From contig JAKTTT010000006.1 in the NCBI GenBank assembly GCA_030581615.1, forward strand, positions 372,001-436,000: a stretch of 64,000 nt of DNA, written 5' to 3'. The notes beneath the pieces were generated by a model that was not told where the DNA came from, did no database searches, and worked only from the letters and a program-made list of their open reading frames with translations. The position numbers and the translations under genes are program-made. Positions 1 to 11,603 of this stretch are shown piece by piece (the first letter of the stretch is position 1; each line of letters starts with the position of its first letter). This stretch comes from Alloascoidea africana (lineage: Eukaryota > Ascomycota > Alloascoideomycetes > Alloascoideales > Alloascoideaceae).

Positions 1-903
1 TTTTTTTATGAAATAGCAGGGACTAGCTAAAACCATATACATTAGAACTATCTATAAAGTTACCAGTACAAGTTTTTGAAGAATTTAGTTGTTAAAAAAG
101 AAAAAATTGCGTTCAAGTATATATATAAGCCAGTATATAATAACAGCAGGTTTGTAGTCAAGGGTAGTAATATCAAATTCATCGAGAAACAAAGCATAAC
201 TCAAGGACGATAAAAAAAATCATACTTAAGGAAACAAGAAAGTCAGAAAATAATAATAATAAGAGTAATATAAAAGAAAAAACAAGTCAAAGCGCAGAGT
301 GTGTGGAATAACACATTTATTTCATGGACAAAAGAATTCTTTCTTTGTAAGTTGGCCATCCCTCTCCTATAAAACTAACAAAAACAGTAAAAAACGAGGA
401 AGAGGAGGATTTATTTTTTTTGACCAAGGACATAAACGAGTGCAAACAGATATAAAATAAACGAAAGTCGTTGAACATGTCAAAACCGATTCAAACCAAG
501 TTATAAAACCAAGATGAAAGAAGATGAAAAAAAAGGGACATAGAGGAGCCCAAAAAAAGAGAGAGATGTGACATCATTGAGGTACCTTTTGATAATAATC
601 AAAAAAAAAAAAAAAATGAGTGTTTGTCCAAACGTTTATACTCATCATCTGTTCTTTAAAACAAAAATGAGAATCGACAAAAAAAAATAGAAGATGATCA
701 GAAAAACATGAGATGAATATAATGAAAGTCCTTCAATAAAATATAGGTGGTGGTGGTGGTGGTGGTATGTACAGTAAAAACATAGAAACAGAAAATAATG
801 AACCAACTCAAAAACCAAGAGAGGTTTAAGAATTGACAAATGTGGTGGTGAATCAATCAATCGATCAATTTTAAATACAGCATGGATGAGAAAAAGATCC
901 GTT
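1..903. other. AT-rich intergenic, no gene seen
   Basis: This stretch lies downstream of the C2H2 regulator, which is on the minus strand, so part of it is probably that gene's 3' untranslated region. It is AT-rich, with long A and T runs near 600-616 and a short GGT repeat near 746-765. I see no convincing coding frame, tRNA or repeat family. Confidence 0.5.
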
Positions 904-3900
904 TTACTGCACTCCAGGATGGAACTTTCTCATATGAACTTTCAAATTATCACCTCTTGTAAACCTTTTACCACATTCTTTAACACTGCAAGTAAAGGGT
1001 TTTTCATTGTTATGAGTTTTGATATGTCTTTTCAAATGCTCGCTTCTAACAAATTTTATCCCACATTGGGGACAAGTATGCTGTTTTTTGGCTTTTTTCT
1101 TCAAAAGTGAATTTGCAAAAGAGATACAACTTGAAGAGGATCTTGATATAGTACTGGCACTTGTGCTACGACTGAGCACAGGCGAAGATGAGGTAGAAGG
1201 TGACTGAGATTGCACTTGTCTCAAAGAGGCCGATGTCAACAACCCCTCTCTTGTAGGCGTAAGCATCGGTGCCTGGTCAATCAACATCGAGGATGATATG
1301 GGAGTATTTGCATGGCTGAAACGGTTCAACGAGGGAGTAGTCAACATTGATGGCGTCGCAACCCCACACGTACCAGCACTACCGGGGACAGCAGTTGAGG
1401 CCAAAGAAGAAGGCGTCATTGATACCATGCTTAAAGGAGAAGAGCCACCGGGAATTGGAGGCAGTAGCGAAGAGGCTGCTGATTGTTGGGATTGAAGCAT
1501 CCCCGAATGGGCCTGTGTCTGGAAATCGGACATTGTTAATGAAGAATACCTCATTGAGACCCCTCCTCCCATATTTTGGTTCATATATGGACCTTGCATA
1601 GAGTGTTGCTGACGAACAAATCTAAAGTTTTGCTGAGGAGTGGTGGTTCCTGGATGAAAGCTATGGTGCTGCTGGGGTTGACTATTCATTGCGTGTTGGG
1701 ACAAAAACTGGGGACATGACTCGGACTTGACCATCATGTTTTCATCAATCCTGTTAAACATCTGGTTGTTCACGTTTAACGTAGACATCATGAGCACATT
1801 AGAATTCGAGGAATTGTTGGTGATGTTGTTGTTGTTGTTGTTGTTGTGGCCACCCATTTGTAAATTTTCATCGATTCCCTTCATCGATAGAGACTTTCCC
1901 GGTTTCAATTTTGGAGTTGTGTTATGTAGAGAAGATGAAGACATGAGCGGAGAGTTTGAAGTGGAGCTCGAAAGATAGGCATAAAACGGATTGGAACCAT
2001 TGAGCGAGAGTGACAATGAAGACTTTGATCTCTTGATGCGTGGTCCATTTGCATCGAGGCCACTTTGGAAATGCTCACCGTGTTGTTCGTTCATTGATAA
2101 TTCACCATGATTTGCATCTGTCATATCCTCATCCATTCCATTATTATTGCTCCCGGTTTTCCCCATAACTTCATCTACATTCTCATTGCTTATTACGTCA
2201 ACTATAGTCCCGGGGATGATCGACCCATGATAAGCATGTTGATTTGAAGACGTCACAACGTATTTATTACTGCCCACTCTACTAGAAGAGGAGGAGGAGG
2301 AGGAATTCGAACGCACAATTTGATGAGGAGACACTCTGAGAACAGGGCTGTTGAAAACATGCGAATGGGATAATGACTTTTGGTGTATTTCAACTGGATC
2401 GTCATTACTGGTTAGTGATATCGGGTTGATAAGCCCTGAAGAGGTTGAAGAGGATGACGAGGAAACTGGACACATGTTTGTGGACAATTTCTTTGCATGT
2501 TCCAAGCTAAATTTTGGAGGACCCGGCACAATCTGGGATGTGTGTGAGGAGAATCCTAGTGAAGGGCTCTTACTGCCGCTGGTGGCCATGCTTTGCTGCT
2601 GCTGCTGCTGATATTGCGAAAAGGACCTGGAAGCCTTTCTGCCGTGGTGGGGCTTTGGAGCCTCTGAATCGCCAATAGTGGTTGTACCAGATTGTCCATT
2701 ATTATTCACTTGCTGACTTTTTTGCTGAAACTGATTAGCTTTTTGAAAAGCAGAGATTGAAGATGAGCTGGTTGAGGAAGGAGAGGTTAGCGGAGTAGTA
2801 CTGGTTGTACCAAGTGAAGAAAAAGAATGGCCAGCCGTGCTCGAATTACAATTGCTTCCTATGGAGGTGAATGGCGATAGAATATGGGATGAGATTGAGT
2901 TGTTGGAATAATCTCTTGGGAATTTGAAAGAGCTGGCGCTGGAGGATGAAGGCAGATAATCGCTATCCATGCCGGTACCGATTCCACCACCGGTCACAAT
3001 TCTTGGGTTGATTTCTCTTAAAGGGGATAAACTGGATCTATGAACGACCGATTTTGGTGTTGTCAACAGCCGATTTGAAATCGAGCTTAGAGAATAATTA
3101 TCCACAAGTCCGTTTGTGGTGGTGGGATCGATATCGTTGATGCCCATGCCCATATCCAAATTCAGTCCGGATCCCATTTCCATGTTCATGCCCATACCAG
3201 ACCCCAAATTCAGGTTTATATTGGAATGGTCCAGTTGCAAAAGATTGGAGATCGAAGTCGGACTTCCTCTGTATAGCAGGACGGGCTGGATTGTACGGGA
3301 GGTGGAGTCTCTGGTTGGAGATAATCTATCAGCCAGCCCAATTTTGCCACGTCCAGGGGTTATCATTATTGGATTATCAAGCACGGATGTACCCATGGAG
3401 CGGGCCAGTCCAATAGTTGATTCGTCAACGTTTTCCTTTTCATTATCGTCTATGATGTTATTCTGTTTTGAAAGCTTTAGGTCTGGGTGTTTTGTGGGTC
3501 TATCGTTTTCTTTTCTTTTCTCATGCGAATTATTATTATTCGTATTTGTGTTTATTGAATCACCAGATTTTGACCGGGTTGCAGTTATAGTTGCAGGACT
3601 TTTGCTCTCGGATTCAGAACTAGAACTAGAACCAGAACCAGAACCAGAACCAGGCTTTGATTTAACCACAGCGTTGGTAGAAGTGGATGTAGAAGGAGCG
3701 GTTGACGCGGGGGTTGCCGAGGAGGAAACTGGATATGTGATTGTTGAAGTTGAGGTTGAGGTTGAGGTTGTTGTTATCGTGGTCGCAGTATCCGTCGTTG
3801 CCATTTGCTTCGTCGTCGTCGCTGCCACTGCCACTGCTTCCGATGTTGCTTCTGCTTCTGCTTCTGCCTCTGCTGCTGTTATGGATGTGGATGTGGATGT

Positions 3901-4515
3901 GGATGTGGCCGTAAGCGTGGCCCCAGTTGTGGCCATAGGCAGAGCCGTTGTAGCGGTAGTCGTCGTTGAGATCGAAGGGATACTTGCTGTTGTTGAAATT
4001 CCATTAATGTTGGACCAATAGTTGTTATTGCTCTCCTCAAAATCCAAAAATGCTTCATATTCGGAACTTTCAGCAATGCCAGTTCCGGTCGTAGCACCAC
4101 CAGGAGGAGAGAGGTTTGCAGAAGGGGAGGTTGTAGGAGGCGCGAGTTTCTCCGATAACGCAGCAAACTCGCCGTCGAGGCTCAAGTTGTTGAACGGCGA
4201 GGACAGAGAGTAGGAGGATTCGTGGCTGGCGCACGGGCGCGAGAGCTGTTGGTGCTGATGGTGTTGGAAATATGGCCGTGGGTGGGAGTAATCGTAGGAG
4301 GTCTCGGTGCTCCCGCTATCTATGGTGTTGGCCCTCGACCTGGCCCTGGACCTAGACCTGGACCTGGACCTGGCCCTGGTTCTCATTCTCATTCGTGTTC
4401 TCGCTCTCGTTCTCGAGCCCGGTCTGGTTCCGGGCCCAGACCCGACCCCAGACCCGACTTCTCTCCTCGTTGTTGTCATTGTGGCAGAAGAAGGAGGAGA
4501 GTGGTAGAGTTCCAT
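904..4515 (-). CDS. C2H2 zinc-finger transcription factor, Msn2/Msn4-like
   Basis: A predicted nuclear transcription factor of 1203 aa with two C-terminal C2H2 fingers. Finger 1 is at about residues 1148-1168 (C-x2-C-x12-H-x3-H) and finger 2 at 1176-1199 (C-x4-C-x12-H-x4-H). The finger-1 helix reads RSEHLKRH, the same as the first finger of S. cerevisiae Msn2. Finger 2 has RGDNLKVH where Msn2 has RSDNLSQH, so binding to AGGGG stress elements is a reasonable inference. The other 1140 residues are low-complexity Ser/Thr/Asn/Gln-rich sequence with an Arg-Ser/Arg-Thr stretch near the N-terminus and poly-Q and poly-N tracts. Placing fingers at the extreme C-terminus is typical of the Msn2/Com2/Mhy1 group. 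The start is the first ATG of the open frame, with a second ATG at codon 13. No intron is needed. The exact orthologue is uncertain because only the fingers are alignable by eye. Confidence 0.85.
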   Translation of the reverse strand: MELYHSPPSSATMTTTRREVGSGVGSGPGTRPGSRTRARTRMRMRTRARSRSRSRSRARSRANTIDSGSTETSYDYSHPRPYFQHHQHQQLSRPCASHESSYSLSSPFNNLSLDGEFAALSEKLAPPTTSPSANLSPPGGATTGTGIAESSEYEAFLDFEESNNNYWSNINGISTTASIPSISTTTTATTALPMATTGATLTATSTSTSTSITAAEAEAEAEATSEAVAVAATTTKQMATTDTATTITTTSTSTSTSTITYPVSSSATPASTAPSTSTSTNAVVKSKPGSGSGSGSSSSSESESKSPATITATRSKSGDSINTNTNNNNSHEKRKENDRPTKHPDLKLSKQNNIIDDNEKENVDESTIGLARSMGTSVLDNPIMITPGRGKIGLADRLSPTRDSTSRTIQPVLLYRGSPTSISNLLQLDHSNINLNLGSGMGMNMEMGSGLNLDMGMGINDIDPTTTNGLVDNYSLSSISNRLLTTPKSVVHRSSLSPLREINPRIVTGGGIGTGMDSDYLPSSSSASSFKFPRDYSNNSISSHILSPFTSIGSNCNSSTAGHSFSSLGTTSTTPLTSPSSTSSSSISAFQKANQFQQKSQQVNNNGQSGTTTIGDSEAPKPHHGRKASRSFSQYQQQQQQSMATSGSKSPSLGFSSHTSQIVPGPPKFSLEHAKKLSTNMCPVSSSSSSTSSGLINPISLTSNDDPVEIHQKSLSHSHVFNSPVLRVSPHQIVRSNSSSSSSSSRVGSNKYVVTSSNQHAYHGSIIPGTIVDVISNENVDEVMGKTGSNNNGMDEDMTDANHGELSMNEQHGEHFQSGLDANGPRIKRSKSSLSLSLNGSNPFYAYLSSSTSNSPLMSSSSLHNTTPKLKPGKSLSMKGIDENLQMGGHNNNNNNNITNNSSNSNVLMMSTLNVNNQMFNRIDENMMVKSESCPQFLSQHAMNSQPQQHHSFHPGTTTPQQNFRFVRQQHSMQGPYMNQNMGGGVSMRYSSLTMSDFQTQAHSGMLQSQQSAASSLLPPIPGGSSPLSMVSMTPSSLASTAVPGSAGTCGVATPSMLTTPSLNRFSHANTPISSSMLIDQAPMLTPTREGLLTSASLRQVQSQSPSTSSSPVLSRSTSASTISRSSSSCISFANSLLKKKAKKQHTCPQCGIKFVRSEHLKRHIKTHNNEKPFTCSVKECGKRFTRGDNLKVHMRKFHPGVQ

Positions 4516-7427
4516 CTCGATCTGAGATCAAGGGAGTGAAAGAAGGTGAGGTGAAAAAAAAAAAAGAAAAAGGAAAAAAAAAGAGAGATGCAGGAAGCAA
4601 GAATAATGGATCTGGTACAAGGGATAATAGAAAAGAAAGAGAACACGGTATGGCCGTTGGAAAGGGGGAGAGAAGGAGAAGGAGAAGGAGCAGCAGTAGA
4701 GGGCGGAGGGAATAAGAATGGAAAAGAGGGAAGAAAGAAGATGAGAAAAGAGAGAGAGAGAGAGAGAGGATGAGAAACACCAAGCAGGTTTAAAAAAAAG
4801 CAAAAAAGAAACTCTTATTTTTATTCCTCCACACTCTGATTTTGCTAGTTTGGTAGCTACACTTTTTTCCACTTTACTGTTATTTTATTCTTCTTCTTCT
4901 TCTTCTTTTTCTTTTTCCTATTTTTTTAGTTTTAGTTTTATTTTTATTTTTTTGGTTATTGTTTTTCCTATTTCGCATCTTCTCTCTACCATTAGTACCA
5001 AGCAGAAATATAAACACCGGGCAATCTATCGCCTGGCCTGGCTGGCCCGGAGCCATGCCTCCAATCCTGCTCTACGGGGCCAACGAGACCGGCACGAGCA
5101 GCGACAGAAACAAAGTCGAGGGCCCCGTGTCGTCTGGCCGTGTCCCGGTGGGTATGGCATCCAATCGGGCAAAATGGCAGTAGATAGATAGACTCCTCCG
5201 GCCCATGTCGCTTTTAGGCTCTCTGGCAAGTGCCCCGACACGCTCGCACGCCAGCGCGACTCGGGCGGTCTTTCGCTCGCACCTGCTGGGACTCGCTCTC
5301 GCTCTCGCACTCGTGTCCAAGAAGCTCTGCCCGTCCGTCTCCCGCTCCAGCTCCAGCTCCAGCTCCAGCTCCAGCGCCCTCCCGCTCTGCCTCCCACCGC
5401 GGACCTATTCAATTAGGTCTGCCCGCCAGGAGAGGCCTCGCGCCGGATCAGGTGACCGCACCCGACCCGGTCCGCATGCGCGTCGCCCGGCCGCGTCTGC
5501 CCCGATCCGGCAGCAAATTGGCTGCGGGCGCCCGAAAAGAGAAGAGTTTCCTAAAAGGGAAGACCTGCCTATCTGGTTATATTGCAGCCAGTCTGCAAAT
5601 CGCCATTAAACGCCCTCTTCTATTAATTAGTCCCAACATGATAGACACATACGATTTGTGTCTGTCTGTTTCTGTTCCTCACGGGATTTGCCTGTGCTGC
5701 TCGGGCAGAGCCCATAGAATCCCAGAGTTCTCTACCTCAGAGCCCACCTTCAAATCTATCCCAGCGCGTCGTCTCTGGCTCTGTTCTCCAGCGTGGTGGT
5801 GAAAATTCTAAACCAAAAATCATCCCCCCCCTTGTTGATGAAAAAACCTTAGGCACCACGCGCACCTCCGTGTATATACAGACTGGATACACAACGGGGG
5901 AGAAGGATCTGTTATTTACCTTTTGACTCTCCCTAGTAATTAGTTAATCATCCCTAATTTTCCTACTTGTAGTTTCTAGAACACATCTGCTTCAAAACGC
6001 CCTACCAATGGACACTGGACAGTCACTTTACAACGCAGTTTTGACATGGCATTATCTCTTTCCAGCCTCATCCTCCTCCCTGAACATGACATGTCGTGGC
6101 ATATATTACTGATGCTGATGCCAGCGTATGTGCACAAGCAAAATTACAAAATCAATCAACCTCAATCAATCACAGAATGAATCGTCATAGTCGTCAGGAG
6201 GATTATCGCCTGACGATAATAAATATACAACTCTTGACACGTCCTAACCAATCGTCTCTTGGCTTTGCTAGATAGAATCCTTTTTTTTTTTTTTTTGGAA
6301 TTCACTTTCAAGTTTTGAACTTGTAAAATCCACTCAAACACACTGCCGGTCGCTCGTAATCCATGATCCTATTCACTGACCCACACCACCCCGTCCTTAC
6401 TGTGTGAAATACGATGTAAAACCATGACGTTTAACTTAATTGTCATGAGTTTTCTCAAACGTTTTAGTAACTGCTTATTTACGTATCGTTTATATCCCAT
6501 AGCTAAAAAACAAAAACAAGCACTGAATTGCGTTGCGGATTTTGCGGCCGGACTCTTAAAAACTAGCTGAAATCCCTTCCGTTTCCCAGGTTTTCTCGTG
6601 TCTCAGGATACGGCAATTGTTCCCAGGGTTAAGCTTCTTGGAGTGGCTGGTTGGCTGGCTGGCTGGCCGGCCACTTGCACAAAAAAGAAAGAAGAAAAAA
6701 ACGCTCAGCCTCAGGGAACTTTTAGAAACCTTCGGGAACACTATATACGATCGTCGTTTCTACTCAGCCTAATAATAAAAAAAAATAAAAAAAGAATAAT
6801 CGAAAAAATTTAGACTGAAAAGTTGTTGAACTTTTCCCAATTTGTTAGTCTTCCATCCATCGATGCATTTATTAGATTTTGATTGATTATGTATAGCTAG
6901 AATTCTGCAATCCATCCATAGACAAATATTCCTAATGCTTTGAAAATCTATATCCTGCTTTTTAAAATGTTCTTCCAGGTGCATTTACCACTAATAAACT
7001 ATTTACTGGTGGGCGCTTCTTGTGCTGAATGGCAGTAACATAGCGCCCAAACTAGATTCACTCACAAACATGTGAAAAACTGAAAGTGCCTGCCTATTTT
7101 AACACATGGTCCATGATCATTGTCAATCCTATACGCCATTCATGCTAGATCTGACAGAAACAGAAACGAAATCCTCACGGTTTTGTGGCTTCCGTTCAAA
7201 AACCTTTCTGCTTCCAGAGCTTGCCTCGTTTTGCAAACATTGGAGCCAAAGACAGATCTCCGCGATATGTTCTGAAATATACGCAGATACAGGGTAATAC
7301 TCGGTACAGACTTACCAACCACAATTGCCATCTCATCACGAGAACTTGCTAGCGCCCATACAAGATAACTGATAACTCATGGACATTCAACTTTTCAGTT
7401 AGATCTTTATTCTATCATCTAAATATC
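4516..7427. promoter_or_regulatory. Long intergenic region between the C2H2 regulator and YTH1
   Basis: About 2.9 kb separate the divergent starts of the zinc-finger gene and YTH1. Next to the zinc-finger start is a strongly purine-biased tract (about 4550-4790). Then come a GC-rich block (about 5020-5560) with a CTCCAG-type repeat near 5340-5375, an 8-bp inverted repeat at 6191-6216 and a GGCT repeat near 6643-6670. Open frames here lack ATG starts or are low-complexity, so I call no gene. Such a large control region would suit a stress-responsive regulator with a long leader, but that is inference. Confidence 0.4.
6191..6216. repeat. Perfect 8-bp inverted repeat
   Basis: TCGTCAGG at 6191-6198 is followed after 10 nt by its exact reverse complement CCTGACGA at 6209-6216. 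It lies in non-coding DNA between two divergent genes and could be a dimer-binding site or a small hairpin. No function is shown. Confidence 0.35.
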
Positions 7428-8393
7428 ATGGCAACAACAACGTCAGTAATAAATGGTAGTACGAATGCACGCTATCGCGATAGCGTTGGTGCTTCGAATG
7501 GGACGAGGATAATAGATCCAGTGTTGCAGGTGGTGCGACCAGACTTGTCAAAGCTTTCTTTCAACTTTGAATCCTTTCTGAGGAAAGAGTTTCACTTTGG
7601 GTTGGACCCTGGTACGTACTATACGGTTATACTCTGTGCAAATAAAGTTGTCCTTTTGATTTGATTTCTCTTTTGATAGGAGCTTTTTGTTACTAATTCT
7701 ATATCCATCTCTTTAGATCGACCGGTTTGTAAAGATTATCTACAAGGGTTTTGTCCACTTGGTGATGATTGTCCAAATAAGCACGTTGCTTCAAATTTTT
7801 CAAACAAGTGAGTGATTTCAAACAATATTTCAATTGAAACTGAAACGGGTCACTAACATTGAGAGTACAGAATTGTTTGTAAACATTGGCTTCGAGGCCT
7901 TTGTAAAAAAGGAGACAAGTGCGAATTTCTCCATGAATACAACTTGAGAAAAATGCCCGAATGTCAATTTTTTTCCAAAAACGGCTACTGTACAACCCCA
8001 GATTGTCAATATCAACATATAGACCCAATGTCCAAGATCCCACCATGTCCTAAATACGAGATGGGGTTTTGTCCACAAGGTCCAAAATGCCCAAAAAGAC
8101 ATATCCGCAAGGAATTTTGCAAATTATATCTTACTGGATTTTGTCCTTATGGTGGAGATTGTGAATTGGGGGAACATCCAAAATGGGGATTTTTAAGTGA
8201 AGATATGAAGATTCGACCCAATGCTGCTGCTACCACCACTACTACGGGTGCTACGGGCGTTGGAATCCAGAACTCGAATCAGAATGAAAGCGAAAAATCA
8301 AATGCAAGTTTAAACGTAATTGGGAATGTAAATGGAAACATTGAAAACGTGAATCAAAGTCTGACGCAAAACGGACATGCTATTCTTGCGTAA
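7428..8393 (+). CDS. YTH1: CPSF30-type CCCH zinc-finger mRNA 3'-end processing factor
   Basis: Subunit of the cleavage and polyadenylation factor that recognises pre-mRNA 3'-end signals in the nucleus. Exons are 7428-7611, 7717-7807 and 7871-8393, giving 265 aa. Intron 1 has a GTACGT donor and TACTAAT branch, intron 2 a GTGAGT donor and CACTAAC branch. The phases join so that the conserved segments [17 protein letters not shown] and [12 protein letters not shown] are restored. Five CCCH fingers occupy about residues 66-195, as in S. cerevisiae Yth1 (208 aa). The extra length is a short N-terminal extension and an Asn/Ser-rich tail. The frame is open from the first ATG after the leader. It converges with CDC4, with 218 bp between the two stop codons. 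Confidence 0.95.
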
Positions 8394-8611
8394 AACTGGT
8401 TGTAATATAGTGTCCAGACAAACAATTTTTATGCCTCCCCCCCCCCCCTATTTTATCTGCTTTATTTTTTTTTTTTTACAGTATCTACATCTACATGTTC
8501 ATAGTCATAGCCATAATAAAACCATCTTTTCATTTGTTCAAATGGAGAAACATAAAAGAAGAAGAAAAAAATATGCAATAGCGTCAGTAAACAATATTAA
8601 AAGGCGAAAAC

Positions 8612-11041
8612 TCAGTTTGAAGCTCGATGGGCAAAATCCCAAATCTCAATGCTGCTGGTATTAACTTCCTCACCCGTCTCTTCGTTTACAGTGCTTCGTT
8701 GAACGCAAGCGATGCATCGTCTCTCATCGAATCCACATTGCCAAATCCCACTTTCGGAAGAGTCAACCAAGATTCTTCCTCGTCGCCCAAGGCCGGGATG
8801 TTGCTGTTGACGATCATGTCGTTGCCGTTGTAGCATTCTTATTCCTAACAGTTCAAATTCATGAAGTACTCGTTGACGCCGTTCTCTCCGTTGCTGTTCA
8901 TCTTCCCGAACAACCTCGACAGCTCTTTGAAGGTGCAAAGGAGGAGGCTGTGTGAATCTGAAATGGATCGGAAAGTTCCTATTATTGCGCCAATAGTCGT
9001 TATCTTCATCTCTCGTGGCTCTTATCCCGCCCTGGGGAATCATCATACCTTCTTCCCTATCATCCGTAAGCATTGGAACATCCTCATCAGTGTTAACATT
9101 AACCACCTCAGCCGCAGCCTCACCAGTTTTCCCACCTTTATCATTAAGCAAATCTCGAATGCACTCGCCGCTTTGAATGTCAAAAATCTTTAATGACCCA
9201 TTACTCCCACTCAACACTTTAAACTTATCGTGCTGGAAACATGTAATTGCACCTTTATGCCCTCCTAAAGTCCTTAAAAACTGTCCCGTATCAGGATCCC
9301 AAACTTTAAGAGTCGAATCCGCCGCTGCACTAACCAGTTCGTGATCCGTTAGTCCTAGAATGCCCACGAGAGACGTGTGCCCTTCAAGAGTGTACAGACA
9401 TTGGCCACGTTCGAGATCCCAGATTTTGATCAACCAATCCAGTGAACCCGAAATGCATCGGTTTCTCTTCTTGTCTATAAGAATGCTGTAAATACGATGT
9501 TTGTGCCCACACAAGGTGAAGCGACATGTTTGATCGTGGATGTTCCATACCTTGACTAGGGAATCGTAGGATCCTGAAACAACAGTATCTCTATACGCAG
9601 CTACTGTTCGAACAGAGTCTTCGTGTCCTATCAAAGTCCCTATGTAAAAAGGATTCCGTGAGAGATCGCCTTGTTCATGTTGTTGTTGTTGTTGTTGCTG
9701 TTGCTGTTGCTGAATCACCGGCTCATCATAATACTCTGGGTCCTTGTCAACATTTGGAAGTTTCCAAAGCATGATTTTCCTATCTCGAGACCCAGTTACA
9801 ATAATAGGATACGGCGGCTCCATTATATCTTTCCCGGTAGTGGGATCAACCCCGACTTTTACAGGCTCCACGGTATCCAAGCATCGAATGGTGGACGCAT
9901 GGCCAGCAAAGACATGGGTACATTTCCCAGTTTCCAAGTTCCAGATACGGATAGTCTTATCAGTGGAGCCAGTGACTAGCGTTTTCCCGGTATATTTAAG
10001 GGCCCAAACTCCTCCTTCATGGCCCTTTAGTACCATTGCCAGTTTACCTGTTTTGGTGCTATTAACGTGGATATCCGATATATCTGAACCAGTAATGATC
10101 TTGTCCTTGTCGAATTGAAGACATGTTACCACTTGGCCTCCATGTGCTCGCAAGGAGATATGACGAGGTTTAAAAGAGCCGGATGTCCATCTCGTGTGCA
10201 TTATTCGGAATCTTGTGTGGATGGCACGATACAGGTTCATTCGTCTTTTGTCTTTCCTACCATCGTCATCGTCATCCTCTTTCTCATCATCGTCATACCA
10301 TCTCATCAAATCCCACTTTTCGCTTCTTGCTCTTTCAACAACAGATTCGTCTAGGTCAAAGTTGTCGCGCTCACAAAGGTACTTCCACAGCTCATCAGAT
10401 CCATTTATGATTTCGTACCATCGTTTGCTCACTAGCATGGCATTCATAAGATCTGGAAAATCCAAAAGTCGAAGTACCTTGAACGAGATCTCAAGTGGTA
10501 GATTCCGTATTAGATCGTGCTGTAATGCAGGCAAGATTTCGTTGAGGACCGCGCTTAAGGTTTCTCGATCTGTTTTGCGTAGAAGCTTGAAAAGGAGATT
10601 TGGGTGGGCATACACTGGAATGACATTAAATGTTTCTGTTATCATCTTGGTTTTTGTCATCTGAGATTTCAAGCTTAAGCCGAATGGAGCTACTGGCGCT
10701 AGTAAAGGAGATCTTCTATAGGAACAATCATTGTCGTCGTCACTCCCACAAAAAGTTTGACAAGAGTTTTTGTGAACTTGAAAGTGATAGTCCTGCTGCA
10801 CTTTTTGCTTCTGCCCACCACACCTGCTACCCCCAGCTTTGTAGCACACACCACCCGAGTGCCTTCGCTGGCCCAATGAAGAGGACGAGGAGGCGCCGGT
10901 TAAGCTGTGAAAGGGGCTCAACGGGGTTATAACATGGCCTCCTGCTTGGACATCGGATGGGGGAGTCCTGGGTACAAAAGCTGTCGCATGGCTATCCAGA
11001 TGTAGCTTTTTGCGATTCCCAGCTCCATCATGGAACTTCAT
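8612..11041 (-). CDS. CDC4: F-box/WD40 substrate receptor of SCF ubiquitin ligase
   Basis: An 809-aa homologue of Cdc4/Fbw7, which brings phosphorylated substrates such as CDK inhibitors to the SCF ubiquitin ligase for degradation. The F-box lies at about residues 178-225 (LPLEISFKVLRLLDFPDLM...). WD40 repeats follow from about residue 295 to the end, with clear blades such as GGVWALKYTGKTLVTGSTD and KTIRIWNLETGKC, and the chain closes with IEIWDF. A poly-Gln run is inserted between blades (CAG/CAA repeat at about 9679-9712), and a charged insert of about 110 residues precedes the last blade. The N-terminal 170 residues are Ser-rich and not conserved. It is intronless, in contrast to many neighbours. 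The start is the first ATG of the frame. It is divergent from the next gene across 562 bp. Confidence 0.95.
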   Translation of the reverse strand: MKFHDGAGNRKKLHLDSHATAFVPRTPPSDVQAGGHVITPLSPFHSLTGASSSSSLGQRRHSGGVCYKAGGSRCGGQKQKVQQDYHFQVHKNSCQTFCGSDDDNDCSYRRSPLLAPVAPFGLSLKSQMTKTKMITETFNVIPVYAHPNLLFKLLRKTDRETLSAVLNEILPALQHDLIRNLPLEISFKVLRLLDFPDLMNAMLVSKRWYEIINGSDELWKYLCERDNFDLDESVVERARSEKWDLMRWYDDDEKEDDDDDGRKDKRRMNLYRAIHTRFRIMHTRWTSGSFKPRHISLRAHGGQVVTCLQFDKDKIITGSDISDIHVNSTKTGKLAMVLKGHEGGVWALKYTGKTLVTGSTDKTIRIWNLETGKCTHVFAGHASTIRCLDTVEPVKVGVDPTTGKDIMEPPYPIIVTGSRDRKIMLWKLPNVDKDPEYYDEPVIQQQQQQQQQQQHEQGDLSRNPFYIGTLIGHEDSVRTVAAYRDTVVSGSYDSLVKVWNIHDQTCRFTLCGHKHRIYSILIDKKRNRCISGSLDWLIKIWDLERGQCLYTLEGHTSLVGILGLTDHELVSAAADSTLKVWDPDTGQFLRTLGGHKGAITCFQHDKFKVLSGSNGSLKIFDIQSGECIRDLLNDKGGKTGEAAAEVVNVNTDEDVPMLTDDREEGMMIPQGGIRATRDEDNDYWRNNRNFPIHFRFTQPPPLHLQRAVEVVREDEQQRRERRQRVLHEFELLGIRMLQRQRHDRQQQHPGLGRRGRILVDSSESGIWQCGFDERRCIACVQRSTVNEETGEEVNTSSIEIWDFAHRASN

Positions 11042-11603
11042 TTTCAGCTCTGGCCCGCTCTCAATGACTCTGCCCCCGTCCTGGGTGTCGCCGGGAAAGG
11101 AACCGCTGGAAAGTCGCTTTCTGTGCCCCTTGCTCTCACCCTTCTCTACCGAAATCTGCGCAGCGAGACACCAGCAAACAGCGCATTAGAACCGAGCCCT
11201 CGCTCCCCAAACGTGCAAAAACAACATACCTGGTCGCCCGCAGCGTCGTCCCGCGAGTACCGGAACAGCGAGGGCGTGGGAACGCCGGCCAGAGGGAACC
11301 AGCCAGCCTCCAGCCGGTCCAAGTCCAAGCGGTCCAAGTCCATCATGTCCATGTCCGCAGAGCTCGTTTTCGCGGGGAGCCCGCCAGCCCAAGTCCCCCA
11401 GGAATGTCACGTGTGCCCCAACACCCGTGCACCCCTGCATGGGGGAGGAAAATCCAGGCCGCCGCGGATCTCTCCGGGCAGCTCCTTCCTCCTTCCTCCT
11501 TCCTCTTTCCTCCTTGCGCCCCCGTGTCGTGGCTCTCACCTGCCTGTTTTTCCTCTCTCTTGCCTCCAACTCGACACACACTCTCGTTCTCCAGCAGCAT
11601 AGC
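11042..11603. promoter_or_regulatory. Shared promoter of CDC4 and the coiled-coil protein
   Basis: This 562-bp divergent promoter contains a CACGTG E-box at 11408-11413 and a pyrimidine-rich tract near 11480-11570 just before the plus-strand start. The frame of the plus-strand gene stays open upstream to an ATG at 11439, so a longer N-terminus cannot be excluded. Confidence 0.4.

Noticed and set aside
3116-4021. 301-codon plus-strand frame inside the C2H2 gene
   Set aside because: It is antisense to repetitive Ser/Thr/Ala codons of the zinc-finger gene and consists of Val/Glu/Asp/Ala dipeptide runs with no family likeness.
5205-5802. GC-rich open frames (up to 190 codons) upstream of the C2H2 gene
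   Set aside because: The longest begins with GTG, not ATG, and all are Pro/Ala/Ser/Arg low-complexity driven by a CTCCAG repeat and GC content.
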